Origin: Chloroflexota bacterium | Lineage (GTDB): Bacteria; Chloroflexota; UBA11872 | Direction of reading: 5' to 3' | Length of the DNA stretch: 64,000 nucleotides | NCBI GenBank assembly: GCA_022824495.1 | Contig: JAJDZU010000014.1 | Location: forward strand, 62,001-126,000 | Shown here: one piece after another, positions 45,363 through 54,467 of the stretch | Position numbering within the stretch: position 1 is the first letter of the stretch | How the letters are laid out: every line of letters starts with the position of its first letter | Notes under the pieces: model-generated | Database searches by the model: none | What the model was told of the DNA's origin: nothing | What the model saw: only the letters and a program-made list of their open reading frames with translations | Program-made: the position numbers and the translations under genes

Positions 45363-46253
45363 CTAGTTTCGGCCGGGAAAAGTCAGTTCGGCGATGCCCG
45401 ACTTGTCGAGTTCGCCCTTCCCTGCGTCGATCATGCGGTCGTACTGCGCCTTGGTCGCCTTGGCCAGCGGCAGGTTCAGCCCCGCGTCGTCAGCCAGCGA
45501 GAGCGCAATGCCCGAGTCCTTGGAGGCGTGAGCCGAGGAGAAATAGCACTCGTGGTCGCGGATCACCATGTCCTCGCCGTCGGTTTCGAGGACTCGCGAG
45601 TTGGCGCCGGTCTGCGAGAACACCGTTTGCAGCATTTCCAGGTCGAGACCTAGCGCGGCGCCCAATCCAAGCCCTTCGGCCAGGCCAGCGGTGTTGATGT
45701 TCATCACCATGTTGACCAGGGCCTTCACCTGCGCAGCGCTACCGGCGGGCCCGATATACATGCGCGAGATGCTGAGGCTCTCCAGGATCGGCTCCACGGC
45801 CTTGTACACGTCCTCGCGGCCGCCGCACATCAGGTACAGCGTGCCGTCGCGCGCCTGGGTGATGCTGCTGGCCATGCAACCTTCCAGGCTGTTCGCGCCG
45901 GCGGCCTCGGCCAGGGCCTCGACATCTACATGAACCCGGGGTGTGATGGTGGCGCAGTTAATGAATGTCGTACCGGCCGCGCCGTTCAGGAGGCTGTCGC
46001 CGCTCTCGCTAAACACATCGCGCATAGACGAGTCGTCGGTCACGACGGTGATGACGACGTCCGAGGCCGCCGTCACGGCCGCCAGCGAATCCGGGGCCTG
46101 GCAGTCCAGTTCACTCGCCAGTGATTCAGCAATGTCCCGCTGCACGTCGTACACAGCCGAAACCGTGAAGCCCTCATCGTTGAGGTGCCGAGCCATGTTG
46201 GCGCCCATGCGTCCGACGCCGACGAAGCCAATGCGATCAGTCGAAGCCGCCAT
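45363..46253 (-). CDS. NAD(P)-dependent 3-hydroxyisobutyrate dehydrogenase-family protein
   Basis: This 296-residue beta-hydroxyacid dehydrogenase has the Rossmann motif GFVGVGRMGANMARHL. The family substrate-binding block usually reads DAPVSGG; here it is LEGCMASSITQARDGTLYLM, a divergent version. The catalytic Lys is in AAQVKALVNMVM. ATG 46253 is supported by AAGGAGG 8 bases upstream. Members oxidise 3-hydroxyisobutyrate, tartronate semialdehyde and related acids. The next gene in the same direction upstream is a DUF5069-like protein. Confidence 0.84.
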   Translation of the reverse strand: MAASTDRIGFVGVGRMGANMARHLNDEGFTVSAVYDVQRDIAESLASELDCQAPDSLAAVTAASDVVITVVTDDSSMRDVFSESGDSLLNGAAGTTFINCATITPRVHVDVEALAEAAGANSLEGCMASSITQARDGTLYLMCGGREDVYKAVEPILESLSISRMYIGPAGSAAQVKALVNMVMNINTAGLAEGLGLGAALGLDLEMLQTVFSQTGANSRVLETDGEDMVIRDHECYFSSAHASKDSGIALSLADDAGLNLPLAKATKAQYDRMIDAGKGELDKSGIAELTFPGRN

Positions 46254-46335
46254 CAGTTGTCCCTCCTTAAGCGGTGCGGGGCGCGGAAGGCCTGAGTCGG
46301 CCGTCCGCACCCCGTAACTCCGTAGTGTCCGGGTA

Positions 46336-46776
46336 TTAGCCGGTCACTTCTCCGTGAATCTCGTTCCAGTCCTCAAGAGCGTTGAGCGTCACGGCGTCCG
46401 TAATGGCGCCGTCCGCGTTCGTGTTCGCGGCCGAGGAGATGGCCTCGACGATGTCGTCCCCATGGTTGTAGCCGGCGATGGCTGCGTTGGAAGCGTCGAT
46501 AACCGACTGATCGATGCTGCCGCCATTCTGGTCGACTACCCACTGCTCGAACTGGGGATAGGTGGGCTTTTCGTTCGTCAGGTAGGCCACGGCGGCGTCG
46601 CGGTCAACGCCAAGGCCGTCCAGCACCATCTGATCGAACCCGGCGCCGCAGGCGTCGTATTCCTCATTCAGCGCGCCGGCGGCCGAGAGGGTCACCTTGA
46701 GCCAGAGCCTCGGCAGGTGCATGGCCCCCAGCGGACCGGCTTCACTGGAACCAATGAGCGGGATCATCTTGGCCAT
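46336..46776 (-). CDS. DUF5069-like small protein of unknown function
   Basis: The protein has 146 residues and no export signal. The segment LGAMHLPRLWLKVTLSA followed by CGAGFDQMVLDGLGVD and FEQWVVDQNG resembles the order of motifs in DUF5069-type proteins, where a LPR-x(2-3)-K block precedes a Cys/Asp block. That match is from memory and moderate. The C terminus is helical and acidic. A GGAAGGA ribosome site lies before the ATG. It may be co-transcribed with the HIBADH-type gene 83 bp downstream. Function unknown. Confidence 0.55.
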   Translation of the reverse strand: MAKMIPLIGSSEAGPLGAMHLPRLWLKVTLSAAGALNEEYDACGAGFDQMVLDGLGVDRDAAVAYLTNEKPTYPQFEQWVVDQNGGSIDQSVIDASNAAIAGYNHGDDIVEAISSAANTNADGAITDAVTLNALEDWNEIHGEVTG

Positions 46777-46871
46777 CTGCTCGTCCTTCCGACACGTGAT
46801 AATCCTGACGCCTGTTCATGCTATCAAAGCGCTGTTTCGGGCACTAACTGACTGGCCGGCTAGACTCGGAC

Positions 46872-47129
46872 ATGCCGCAGCAAGGATCTCCTTCAATTCC
46901 GGCTGGTCGCCGGCCCTGGCGGCCGCTGTGGGGCCGCCGGATCGATCCGCTGCTGGAAGAAATGCTGGCGGCCACGCTGGCCATGACCGTACTGGCCGTG
47001 GTGGTTGCGGTGCTGTACTGGCTCATCACCGGCCTCTCGCCCTGGCCGGGGCTGGTACTGGGCGAAATCGCAGGCTTTGGCTTTGGGATTGCCCTGCTGT
47101 CGCTGTCCTCGCCGCGGCGGAGGCGTTAG
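46872..47129 (+). CDS. Small two-helix membrane protein
   Basis: The 85-residue protein has a basic, Pro-rich N terminus, two hydrophobic helices (MLAATLAMTVLAVVVAVLYWL and LVLGEIAGFGFGIALLSL) and a basic tail (SSPRRRR). TAGACT at 46861-46866 is only 5 bases before the ATG, and no Shine-Dalgarno sequence is present, suggesting a leaderless mRNA. It is divergent from the DUF5069-like gene. No family is recognised. Confidence 0.55.
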   Translation: MPQQGSPSIPAGRRPWRPLWGRRIDPLLEEMLAATLAMTVLAVVVAVLYWLITGLSPWPGLVLGEIAGFGFGIALLSLSSPRRRR

Positions 47130-47213
47130 GACGCACTACGTCACGTAGCCTGAACCGACGCCGGATGGAGGGCGACTCTAGCCGCCCTCCAAGGCCTTAG
47201 GCGTTACTTCGGC

Positions 47214-48521
47214 TTACTCGTATCGCAGCGCTTCGATCGGCGCCAGGCGCGAGGCGCGCGAAGCCGGGTAAATGCCGAACACTAGGCCGATTACCACGGA
47301 CACCACCAGTGCCAGGATGATGGGCTCCGCGGTGATAGTGGTGACCAGACCGCCGGCAAAGGGGTTGCCTCGCGCACCGCCGCCGCCCGTTGGCTGCTCG
47401 GCCCCGGCGCCAAGTTCGTTCAGTCCAAGCGAGATCCCAACGCCGATCAGCACGCCGGCCAACCCGCCGCCCATGCTGACGGCCACGGCCTCGATCATGA
47501 ACTGCGACATGATGTCGCGACGCTTGGCGCCGATGGCCTTGCGGATGCCAATCTCGCGGGTCCGTTCGGTCACGGACACCAGCATGATGTTCATGATGCC
47601 GATGCCGCCCACCAACAGGGAGATTCCGGCCACCGCGCCCAGGAACAGGGTCATGGTGTCGGTGACTTCCGAGATCGTCTCGATCTGATCGGCCTGGCTG
47701 CCGACCGAAAAGTCCTGCTCTTCGGAGTCATGACGGCTGAGCAGCAGATTCTCGATCTCCTGCGTGACGCCGGCCACGGTGGCGTCGCTCTCATCGACCA
47801 ACTGCACCACAATCGAGGAAACCACGTCATCGCCAGCTGAGGTCTTGGACGGGTTCAGGCGGCTGGTCAGGGTGGGTAGGGGAACAAAGGCCGATTCGTC
47901 GTTGCTCTGAAACGAACTGCCGCCGTCCGAGGCCAGGACTCCGACGATTGTGAATGGCTGGGTATTGAGCCGGACCGTCTCGCCTACGGCGTCGCCGTTA
48001 GGAAAGAGGTCGGTGGCCAGAGTGTCTCCAATGACAACCACGCGCGATGCACGATCGACGTCGTCCGCCGAAAAGAAGGAGCCTGTGCCGACTTCGACAT
48101 TACGCACGGCCGGGTAAACCTCGTTGACGCCCTGCACGGACGCCTGCACGGCGCCATCCGCCGAGACGAAAGACCCGTTGAATGAGCGTGACGCATAGAT
48201 CGAGGTGATACCGGGGATATTGGCTTCGGCGATTGCGTCGGCATCCTGAGCGGTCAACGTCTGGACTCCGCCTCCGCCTCCGCCGCTACGGGTACGGAAC
48301 CCTCCGAACCGGTTGCTACTGGCGCCGGGGCTTACGGACAGCAGGTTTGTTCCGGCCTGTCGGATCCGCTCTTCAATCGAAGTCTGTACGCCGGCGCCGA
48401 TCGACATGAGGGTGATGACGGCGGCCACACCGATGACCATGCCCAACAGGGTGAGGGCCGTGCGCAGCTTGTTGGCCGCCAACGCGCGGAACGCCACCCG
48501 CAAACCATCAACCGCGGTCAT
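47214..48521 (-). CDS. MacB-type ABC transporter permease
   Basis: The 435-residue protein has the FtsX/MacB layout: one N-terminal helix (TALTLLGMVIGVAAVITLMSI) and a large extracytoplasmic domain (about 45-300). Three C-terminal helices follow, with the conserved SVTERTREIGIRKAIGA loop and the ending PASRASRLAPIEALRYE. The ATPase is a separate protein, as in LolCDE and Gram-positive systems, not fused as in E. coli MacB. It overlaps the ATPase gene by 4 bp. It forms a mechanotransmission-type exporter with the adaptor at 49228-52050. Confidence 0.9.
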   Translation of the reverse strand: MTAVDGLRVAFRALAANKLRTALTLLGMVIGVAAVITLMSIGAGVQTSIEERIRQAGTNLLSVSPGASSNRFGGFRTRSGGGGGGVQTLTAQDADAIAEANIPGITSIYASRSFNGSFVSADGAVQASVQGVNEVYPAVRNVEVGTGSFFSADDVDRASRVVVIGDTLATDLFPNGDAVGETVRLNTQPFTIVGVLASDGGSSFQSNDESAFVPLPTLTSRLNPSKTSAGDDVVSSIVVQLVDESDATVAGVTQEIENLLLSRHDSEEQDFSVGSQADQIETISEVTDTMTLFLGAVAGISLLVGGIGIMNIMLVSVTERTREIGIRKAIGAKRRDIMSQFMIEAVAVSMGGGLAGVLIGVGISLGLNELGAGAEQPTGGGGARGNPFAGGLVTTITAEPIILALVVSVVIGLVFGIYPASRASRLAPIEALRYE

Positions 48522-49222
48522 GTCATCACCTCGTCCTTTTCGACCAGCCCGTCGCGGAACCGGATGATGCGGCGCGCGCGCAATGCGACTTCCATCTCGT
48601 GGGTCACCAGGATGGTCGTAATGCCTCGCTCAATGTTCAATTGCTCGATCGCATCCATGATTTCGTCCGCCGAGGCCGTATCCAGGTTTCCGGTCGGTTC
48701 GTCGGCCAGGAGTAGCTGCGGGCGGGTCACCAGCGCACGGGCCATGGCCACCCGCTGCTGCTGGCCACCGGAGAGTTCGACCGGCGTGTGGTCCACTCGG
48801 TCGGCCAGTCCAACCGTAGCCAGAGCCTCCAGCGCTCGATCCCGGCGCTTGCGCGCGCCGGCGTACATCAACGGCAACTCCACTTGCTCGCGCGCGGTCA
48901 TGCGCGGAAGCAGATTGAATGACTGGAAGACGAAGCCGATCTTGCGCAGGCGGATGTCGGCCAGCGCGTCCTCGCTGAGACCTTCTACGTCCTCGCCGTC
49001 CAGTCGGTAACTGCCCTCGGTGGGCGAGTCCAGACAGCCCAGCAGATTCATGGCCGTGGACTTGCCTGACCCGGACGGTCCCATGATGGCCACCATCTCA
49101 CCGGGCTCGATGGTAAACGTGACGCCGCGTAAGGCCTCGACCTTGACGTCACCCATCTGATAGGTCTTGGTCAGGCCCACGACGTCAATCGTGGGCGGCG
49201 GGCGATCGGTGGTTGCAGTCAT
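48518..49222 (-). CDS. MacB/LolD-type ABC transporter ATP-binding protein
   Basis: The 234-residue ATPase has Walker A GPSGSGKST, signature LSGGQQQR, Walker B LLLADEPTGNLD and switch His in ILVTHEMEVA. The EPTGNLD phrase marks the LolD/MacB/FtsE branch. It sits 5 bp after the adaptor gene and overlaps the permease gene by 4 bp, so the three are one operon. Confidence 0.93.
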   Translation of the reverse strand: MTATTDRPPPTIDVVGLTKTYQMGDVKVEALRGVTFTIEPGEMVAIMGPSGSGKSTAMNLLGCLDSPTEGSYRLDGEDVEGLSEDALADIRLRKIGFVFQSFNLLPRMTAREQVELPLMYAGARKRRDRALEALATVGLADRVDHTPVELSGGQQQRVAMARALVTRPQLLLADEPTGNLDTASADEIMDAIEQLNIERGITTILVTHEMEVALRARRIIRFRDGLVEKDEVMT

Positions 49223-49227
49223 GGATA

Positions 49228-52050
49228 TTAGCCACCACCTCCACCGCCAGCGCCGGCACCACCTCCGGCGCCACCGGCACCGGCTTGCTGACCTCGCTGG
49301 CCGCCCTGGCCGCCCTGGCCGCGCTGACCCTGAAACTGCCCGGGCTGGAATCCGGGCGGCGGCGTTCGGCCTTGGAAGCCCGCAGGCGGCCCGCCCTGGC
49401 CGCCTTGGCCGCCGCCTGCGCCGCCCTGGCTTCCTTGTAGGTTTGGCGCTGCTTGGTTGGCCGCTGGCTGGACGCCCGCCTCACCCGGCTGCGCGGCTCC
49501 CGACGCCGGTGCCGCCGCGCCCGAAGCTGGTTGCGCACCGCCAGGGGCCTGCTGTGCACCGCCTGTGCCAGCACCGGGACCGGCCTGACCACCTGGCCCG
49601 CCCAACTGCCCGGCCGGCCCGGCCTGCGTGCCGCCTTCGCCGGCGGCCGCCTGCGCGGCGGCTCGCGCCTCCGCGAGCGCCTGTGCGGCGTTGGGCATGA
49701 CGAGTTCGCCGACTTCCAGTCCCGACACGATCTCGATTTGCAGCCGGCCGCTAAGGCCCGTCTGCACGACGCGTCGGCTCGACGATCCGTCCGCGGCGGC
49801 CACGAATACCACGCCGCCTCGCGGAGTCGTCTGCACGGCGGCCTTGGGAACGACGATCACGTCACGAGCCTCCGCGACCAGGATCTCAACGTCGGCGGTC
49901 AGCCCGGCGCGCAACTGCTCGTCTGGGGCGTCCAGAGAGATGTCGACCGGGAAGGTCACGAGCCCCTGGTCGACTTCACCCTGCACGGCGATCCAGGCGA
50001 CCTTGCCCTTGTACTCGCGATCGTCCAGAGCCGCAAACGTCAGGTCGGCCGGCTGACCAACCTCCAGCATCCCAATGTCGTTCTCGTCGACATTGATGCG
50101 GACGCGCAGGCTGTCGGAAACCCCCACGGTGAGGAATGCGGCCGAAACTCGTTCACCGACGTCCGCGTCCACCGTGAGAACAACGCCGGTTGTTGGCGAG
50201 ATCAAAGTTGCGTCAGTCAGTGCCGTGCGGGCTGTCTCCAGCGCACGGGTGGCATCGGACACCGCGAGTTCTAGACGCTCGACTCCAAGCGGATCGGTCT
50301 CCGGCTCGGCGTCTTCACGCAAGTCGGCCAGGTCGATCTCGGCTCGGGCGATGGCCAACTGGGCCTGGCGCAGATCCGATGCGTCCGCCCCGGCCAACAG
50401 ATCGGCCAGCCTGGCTTCGGCGTCGGCAAGGCCGGCCAGTGCCGAAGTCACGTTCTGTTCAGCCACAAGCACGTCTTCTTCCGCGACTTGCACGTCCTCC
50501 TCCGCAATGCGCACGTCTTCCTCGGCCATGCGCACGTCGCTGGCGTCCGCCTCTGCAATCAGGTCGTCCAGCCTGGCGCGTGCCACGGCCAGCGCGCTCT
50601 CAGCCGAAGCGACGTTGGCGCGGCGCGTGGCCAGTTCCGTTGAACTCGGTCCCTCCAAGACGTCCTCAAGCTCGGCTGCGGCGATGGCCTCGTTGCGTTC
50701 GGCGGTTGCGATCGCCTCGTTGAGATTCGCAAGGTCGGGACCGCCAGCCAAGTCGTCGCGGCTGGCCTGCGCCACGGCGAGGGCGGCCGCGGCGGCGGCA
50801 AGGGTGGCCTCGGCCGCTGCCAGTTCTTCGGTAGTGGCCGGCCGAACGGCTTCGGCAAACGCACGCTGCGCCTCTTCGTAGACCACGGCGGCCCGTTCCT
50901 TGGCTTCGGCACTGGCGATGCTGCCGGTCCGCACTGTGTCGTCGTGGGTCAGACGCGCTTGCTCAAGCGCAATCTCGGCGTCGCGGATGTCGTCGGCGGT
51001 CGGCTTGGTGCGCAATTCGCCCAACTCCACCTGGGCCGAAATAACGGCCGCCTGGGCGCTAGCCAGCTTGGACTCTGCGTCCGCCAGTGCGGACGGGTGG
51101 TCGGCCATCGCCGAGTCCAGGTTGCGACGCGCGGCCACCACGGCTTCCTGCGCCGCGGCCAGGCTGTCCCGCGCTCGCTGGACTTCCAGATCGGCAGCGC
51201 CGGCCAGAAGATCGGCCAGCGCTCCTTGCGCGCTTACCAGTGAGGCTTCGGCTGAGGCCACGCTGCTGGTAGCGTCGGCAAGGTCGGTGTCTGAAACTTC
51301 TTCCAGCAAGTCGTTCAGGCTGTCCTGGGCCGCATTCACCTGTGCCTTGGCGGCAGTCACCCGCGCTTGGGCCGACGTAACGTTTGCCCGCGCCGAGGCG
51401 ACCTGCGCCTGAGCCGACGCCACCGAGGCCTCGACCGAAGCAATCTCGGCCGCGTCCGGCGGGACCTGAAGGTCTTCGTGCGCGGCGCGGGCTTCGGAAA
51501 GATCCAACTCCGCCCGGCTCAGGGCGAACTGGTCAGGGTCGGGTACCAGGTCTTCCAGGAACTCGGCCAGATCGAGCTCCGCCCGGCGCAAGCCCGAAAC
51601 CGCATCGTCGATGTCGCGTGCCAGATCATCGGCTTCCTGCAGCGCCAGAACGTCGCCCGCGGACACCGCGTCACCTGCCCCCACCTTGAGTTCGGTAAGC
51701 ACGCCAGCGTTCTCGAACCCCACCTGCACGAGAGTGCCAAAGTCCAGCGTTCCGGTCGCCGGGACTGTGACCAACAGGTCCTCACGCACAGCCTCTACGG
51801 GTTGCGGCGGAACCGTCACGACTTCCTCTTCTTGCACGCGCGGGAGCACGACGTAGAAGGCAAACGCGGCTACCCCGGCCAGCAGCAGAAGCCACAGCCA
51901 GAAGCGCCGCAGCACCGACAAGAGCGTCAATACCGGCCAGACGGCCACGCGCCCGATCTGTCGCAACCGCGCGGCCCGCGGCACAGCAGCCGCCTGGGTG
52001 CCGGCGCCGCTCGCCTGCGATTGATCCTGTTCGGGAGGGGAATCCGTCAT
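49228..52050 (-). CDS. HlyD/MacA-type membrane fusion protein with an extremely long coiled-coil hairpin
   Basis: The protein has 940 residues against about 370 for E. coli MacA. One N-terminal helix (FWLWLLLLAGVAAFAFYVVL) is followed by a split lipoyl domain (GFENAGVLTELKVGAGDAVSAGDVL). About 480 residues of Ala/Asp/Glu/Arg-rich coiled coil follow, then the second lipoyl half and beta-barrel (LISPTTGVVLTVDADVGERV, LTFAALDDREYKGKVAWI), and finally a Gly/Gln/Pro-rich tail of about 140 residues. Short internal repeats are visible (AEEDVRIAEEDVQVAEEDV-like; ASAEASLVSAQGALADLLAGA-like). ATG 52050 is preferred over TTG 52062. The promoter region carries four TGCA elements 11 bp apart. The hairpin could span a thick envelope or reach a distant partner. 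Confidence 0.88.
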   Translation of the reverse strand: MTDSPPEQDQSQASGAGTQAAAVPRAARLRQIGRVAVWPVLTLLSVLRRFWLWLLLLAGVAAFAFYVVLPRVQEEEVVTVPPQPVEAVREDLLVTVPATGTLDFGTLVQVGFENAGVLTELKVGAGDAVSAGDVLALQEADDLARDIDDAVSGLRRAELDLAEFLEDLVPDPDQFALSRAELDLSEARAAHEDLQVPPDAAEIASVEASVASAQAQVASARANVTSAQARVTAAKAQVNAAQDSLNDLLEEVSDTDLADATSSVASAEASLVSAQGALADLLAGAADLEVQRARDSLAAAQEAVVAARRNLDSAMADHPSALADAESKLASAQAAVISAQVELGELRTKPTADDIRDAEIALEQARLTHDDTVRTGSIASAEAKERAAVVYEEAQRAFAEAVRPATTEELAAAEATLAAAAAALAVAQASRDDLAGGPDLANLNEAIATAERNEAIAAAELEDVLEGPSSTELATRRANVASAESALAVARARLDDLIAEADASDVRMAEEDVRIAEEDVQVAEEDVLVAEQNVTSALAGLADAEARLADLLAGADASDLRQAQLAIARAEIDLADLREDAEPETDPLGVERLELAVSDATRALETARTALTDATLISPTTGVVLTVDADVGERVSAAFLTVGVSDSLRVRINVDENDIGMLEVGQPADLTFAALDDREYKGKVAWIAVQGEVDQGLVTFPVDISLDAPDEQLRAGLTADVEILVAEARDVIVVPKAAVQTTPRGGVVFVAAADGSSSRRVVQTGLSGRLQIEIVSGLEVGELVMPNAAQALAEARAAAQAAAGEGGTQAGPAGQLGGPGGQAGPGAGTGGAQQAPGGAQPASGAAAPASGAAQPGEAGVQPAANQAAPNLQGSQGGAGGGQGGQGGPPAGFQGRTPPPGFQPGQFQGQRGQGGQGGQRGQQAGAGGAGGGAGAGGGGGG

Positions 52051-52099
52051 GGCGTCACTCAAGGGAGGTCTCGTCTTTCGCGGAGCTTAGTACCAGGGT

Positions 52100-52143
52100 T
52101 ATGCAAGTGATGTGCATGAGCCGTGCAACTCCCATGCACTCGC
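52100..52143. promoter_or_regulatory. Four 11-bp direct repeats (TGCA array) upstream of the MacA-like gene
   Basis: TGCA occurs at 52102, 52113, 52124 and 52135, exactly 11 bp apart, each in a roughly similar YR-TGCA context. On the minus strand a -10-like TACTAA (52087-52092) follows at a distance that places the array over the -35 position, as at promoters activated by OmpR/PhoB-type regulators. Confidence 0.7.
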
Positions 52144-52164
52144 AGCCTCCGACACTCGGGATGG

Positions 52165-53535
52165 TCAAGACGGCCCAACCTCGATTGGAAGACGGAGGCT
52201 CACCGTAGCGCCGGGACCATCGATGTTGTTGCGGGCGATAGCGTCACCCCCATGCGCTCGCGCGATCCCGCGGACGATGGCCAGGCCCAGCCCGGTTCCA
52301 CCCTGCGCCCGGCTGCGCGAGGAGTCCGCGCGATAGAACCGGTCGAACACGCGCTTCAGTTCTTCCGGATCGAATCCGGGACCAGTGTCAATCACGTCTA
52401 GCGACAGCCAGTCTCGTCCCTGCTCGTCCGTTGACCGGTGCGAGCGAACCGTGATGAGTCCGCCGGCAGGCGTGTGGGTGAGCGCGTTGCGAACAAGATT
52501 ATCGAGAGCCTGGTCGAATCGTGTTCGATCAACCTGGAGTACTGCATCGCCGGTGGCGTCTTCGCTCTGAAGCGTCAATTCGCGCTCCGCAGCCAGTGGT
52601 GTGTGGCGTTGGCGGACCGCCTCCACGAGCGAACGAACTGAGACTTCGGTCGTCTCGAGGCGCAATTGTCCAACGTCCGCCAGTGAGAGGTCGCGAATGT
52701 CATTGATGAGCTGGGTCAGCATGTCGACGCGCCGCATAACGGTTTCAACATGGGTTGCGCTTGGCTTGTAGACCCCATCGCCAAGCGCCTGGACGGTGCT
52801 GCGAATCACGGCTAGCGGCGTTCGCAACTCGTGCGCGATGTCCGCGAAGAGCTGGCGGCGCGACTCTTCGTTGCGCTCCAGCGTTTCCGTCATCTGGTCG
52901 AACGAGCGCGCAAGAGCGCCGATGTCGTCGGCGCGCTGAATGCCAGTGCGACGGGAGAGATCTCCCTGGGCAATGGCCTCGGCGGATTCACGCAAGGTGC
53001 GCACCGGGCGCGTGATCTGCCGCGCCAGGTACACCGCCACCGCCACCGCCGCGGCCGCTCCGGCCAGCAGGGCCAGCAACAGCCCAATACCGATTTCTCG
53101 AAGAAATACGTCCTCGGCAAATTGAAGCTGCGCCAGGACCTCGCGTGGCAGGCTTCGGCTTCCAACGTCGGCAAAGTAGGCCGTGGCCACGGTCCGGCCA
53201 TCCGATTCAATCGGAATCGGCCGCCAGTGCTCAAGATCGGGGGGCTGGTCCAATCGGCCGACTTCTACGTTCCCGCCGATAATTGCACCGTTGTGATCCA
53301 CAACAAGGTAGGGCAAACCTCGACCGGGTCCGCCGCGGCGCAACTGAAACGTGCCGTTGGCGCCATAGGCAAGGCCGAGTTGCTCGGCGACGGCCGTTTG
53401 CTGCCGCTCGCGAACGTTGGTGGCGTAGCGGTGAAAGCTGGCGGCGATTGACCGATTGATCAGCAGTGCCGTGACTCCCACAGCAACCAGGGACACTGCC
53501 ACGAATGCCAGCGTCAAACGCACACGCAGGCTCAT
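52165..53535 (-). CDS. Sensor histidine kinase
   Basis: The protein has 456 residues. An N-terminal helix (LTLAFVAVSLVAVGVTALLI) and a second one (about 155-180) flank a periplasmic sensor domain of about 120 residues. HAMP (ARQITRPVRTLRESAEAI) and HisKA with the phospho-His in LFADIAHELRTPLAVIRST follow. The HATPase has N-box NLVRNALTHTP, DTGPGFD and GGTGLGLAIV. Longer starts exist (53571), but ATG 53535 begins directly at the first membrane helix. It is divergent from its likely partner regulator at 53745, with a TGCA array between them. The transporter genes follow downstream on the same strand, so it probably senses an envelope or drug signal. Confidence 0.9.
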   Translation of the reverse strand: MSLRVRLTLAFVAVSLVAVGVTALLINRSIAASFHRYATNVRERQQTAVAEQLGLAYGANGTFQLRRGGPGRGLPYLVVDHNGAIIGGNVEVGRLDQPPDLEHWRPIPIESDGRTVATAYFADVGSRSLPREVLAQLQFAEDVFLREIGIGLLLALLAGAAAAVAVAVYLARQITRPVRTLRESAEAIAQGDLSRRTGIQRADDIGALARSFDQMTETLERNEESRRQLFADIAHELRTPLAVIRSTVQALGDGVYKPSATHVETVMRRVDMLTQLINDIRDLSLADVGQLRLETTEVSVRSLVEAVRQRHTPLAAERELTLQSEDATGDAVLQVDRTRFDQALDNLVRNALTHTPAGGLITVRSHRSTDEQGRDWLSLDVIDTGPGFDPEELKRVFDRFYRADSSRSRAQGGTGLGLAIVRGIARAHGGDAIARNNIDGPGATVSLRLPIEVGPS

Positions 53536-53597
53536 CGCTCGGCCGACCTCCGGCTCGGTATCGGATTCCATCCAATCGTGAGCGTATTGACCGCGCG

Positions 53598-53623
53598 TGC
53601 ATGCCGTATGCAAGCGCTGTGCA
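53598..53623. promoter_or_regulatory. Three TGCA elements at 11-bp spacing between the kinase and regulator genes
   Basis: TGCA occurs at 53598, 53609 and 53620. The stretch TATGCAAGCGCTGTGCACG (53607-53625) matches 16 of 19 positions of the array at 52100 (TATGCAAGTGATGTGCATG). The position between the divergent genes suggests autoregulation by the response regulator. Confidence 0.65.
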
Positions 53624-53744
53624 CGCAGTCCATCGCAGACTCACCGTGGAGCAGGGCGCCTGCTGCGGTCGACAGGCATCGCCGAGATCTCGTGTAAGAA
53701 TCGAAGGTATCGAATCTAATGCCGAATGGCCGACAGAACCCGAC

Positions 53745-54443
53745 ATGGCGAGTTCCGGACTAATCCTGGTTGTGGACGACGAGCCCGACATCCGGCGAGT
53801 CGTCCGTGCCTACCTGGAGCGCGACGGATTTAGTGTCATCACCGCCGGCGATGGCGCCGAGGCGCTGCGGCTGGCTCGGCAGCGCCGGCCCAACGCCGTG
53901 GTGCTGGACTTGATGCTGCCTGATGTCCAGGGTCTGGACGTCTGCCGTCAACTCCGAGCCGAATCGAACATTCCCGTTCTCATGCTGACCGCCCGCGACG
54001 ACATCACCGACAAAGTTGTGGGCCTTCAGATCGGCGCTGACGACTACGTCACCAAGCCATTCGACATCCGTGAAGTCGTGGCGCGTATTCATGCGCTGCT
54101 GCGTCGAGCTTCTACAGAGGAGTCAGACGAGGGACCGCTTCGCGTCGGCGATATGACGCTCGACCCGGGCACCCGCCAGGTCCGGCGCGACGGCGAATCG
54201 ATCCCCTTAACAAAGGTGCAGTTTGACTTGCTGGCCTCGCTGATGCGCCATCCCGGACGCGTGTTTACGCGCGAGGCCCTGGTAGAGCGCATCGTGGACG
54301 ACGATCGCCCCACGTTGCCGCGTTCTATCGACAGCCACATTCGCAACCTGCGCAAGCGGATTGAACCCGTGTCGGCGCGTCCACGCTATGTACTCACGGT
54401 GCCTGGCGTGGGCTACCGCTTCGCCCAGCCAAGCGACGAGTAG
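53745..54443 (+). CDS. OmpR-family response regulator
   Basis: The protein has 232 residues. The receiver domain has the acidic pair Asp11/Asp12 (VVDDEPD), phospho-acceptor Asp55 (VVLDLMLPD), Thr in MLTARDD and Lys104 (YVTKPF). The C-terminal winged helix (about 130-230) is typical of OmpR/PhoB proteins (LTKVQFDLLASLMRHPGRVFTRE, RSIDSHIRNLRKRIE, VPGVGYRF). ATG 53745 is chosen because the receiver starts right after it; the frame runs further upstream. A TCTAAT hexamer near 53713 may be its -10. Regulators of this family usually bind direct repeats of 10-11 bp periodicity, which fits the TGCA arrays here. Confidence 0.92.
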   Translation: MASSGLILVVDDEPDIRRVVRAYLERDGFSVITAGDGAEALRLARQRRPNAVVLDLMLPDVQGLDVCRQLRAESNIPVLMLTARDDITDKVVGLQIGADDYVTKPFDIREVVARIHALLRRASTEESDEGPLRVGDMTLDPGTRQVRRDGESIPLTKVQFDLLASLMRHPGRVFTREALVERIVDDDRPTLPRSIDSHIRNLRKRIEPVSARPRYVLTVPGVGYRFAQPSDE

Positions 54444-54467
54444 CGCCCCGCAACGCACCGCGGAAAA

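Noticed and set aside
49228..49680. GC-rich repetitive DNA at the 3' end of the MacA-like gene as a possible tandem repeat locus or CRISPR-like array
   Set aside because: It encodes the in-frame Gly/Gln/Pro tail; units are irregular and there are no spacer-repeat boundaries.
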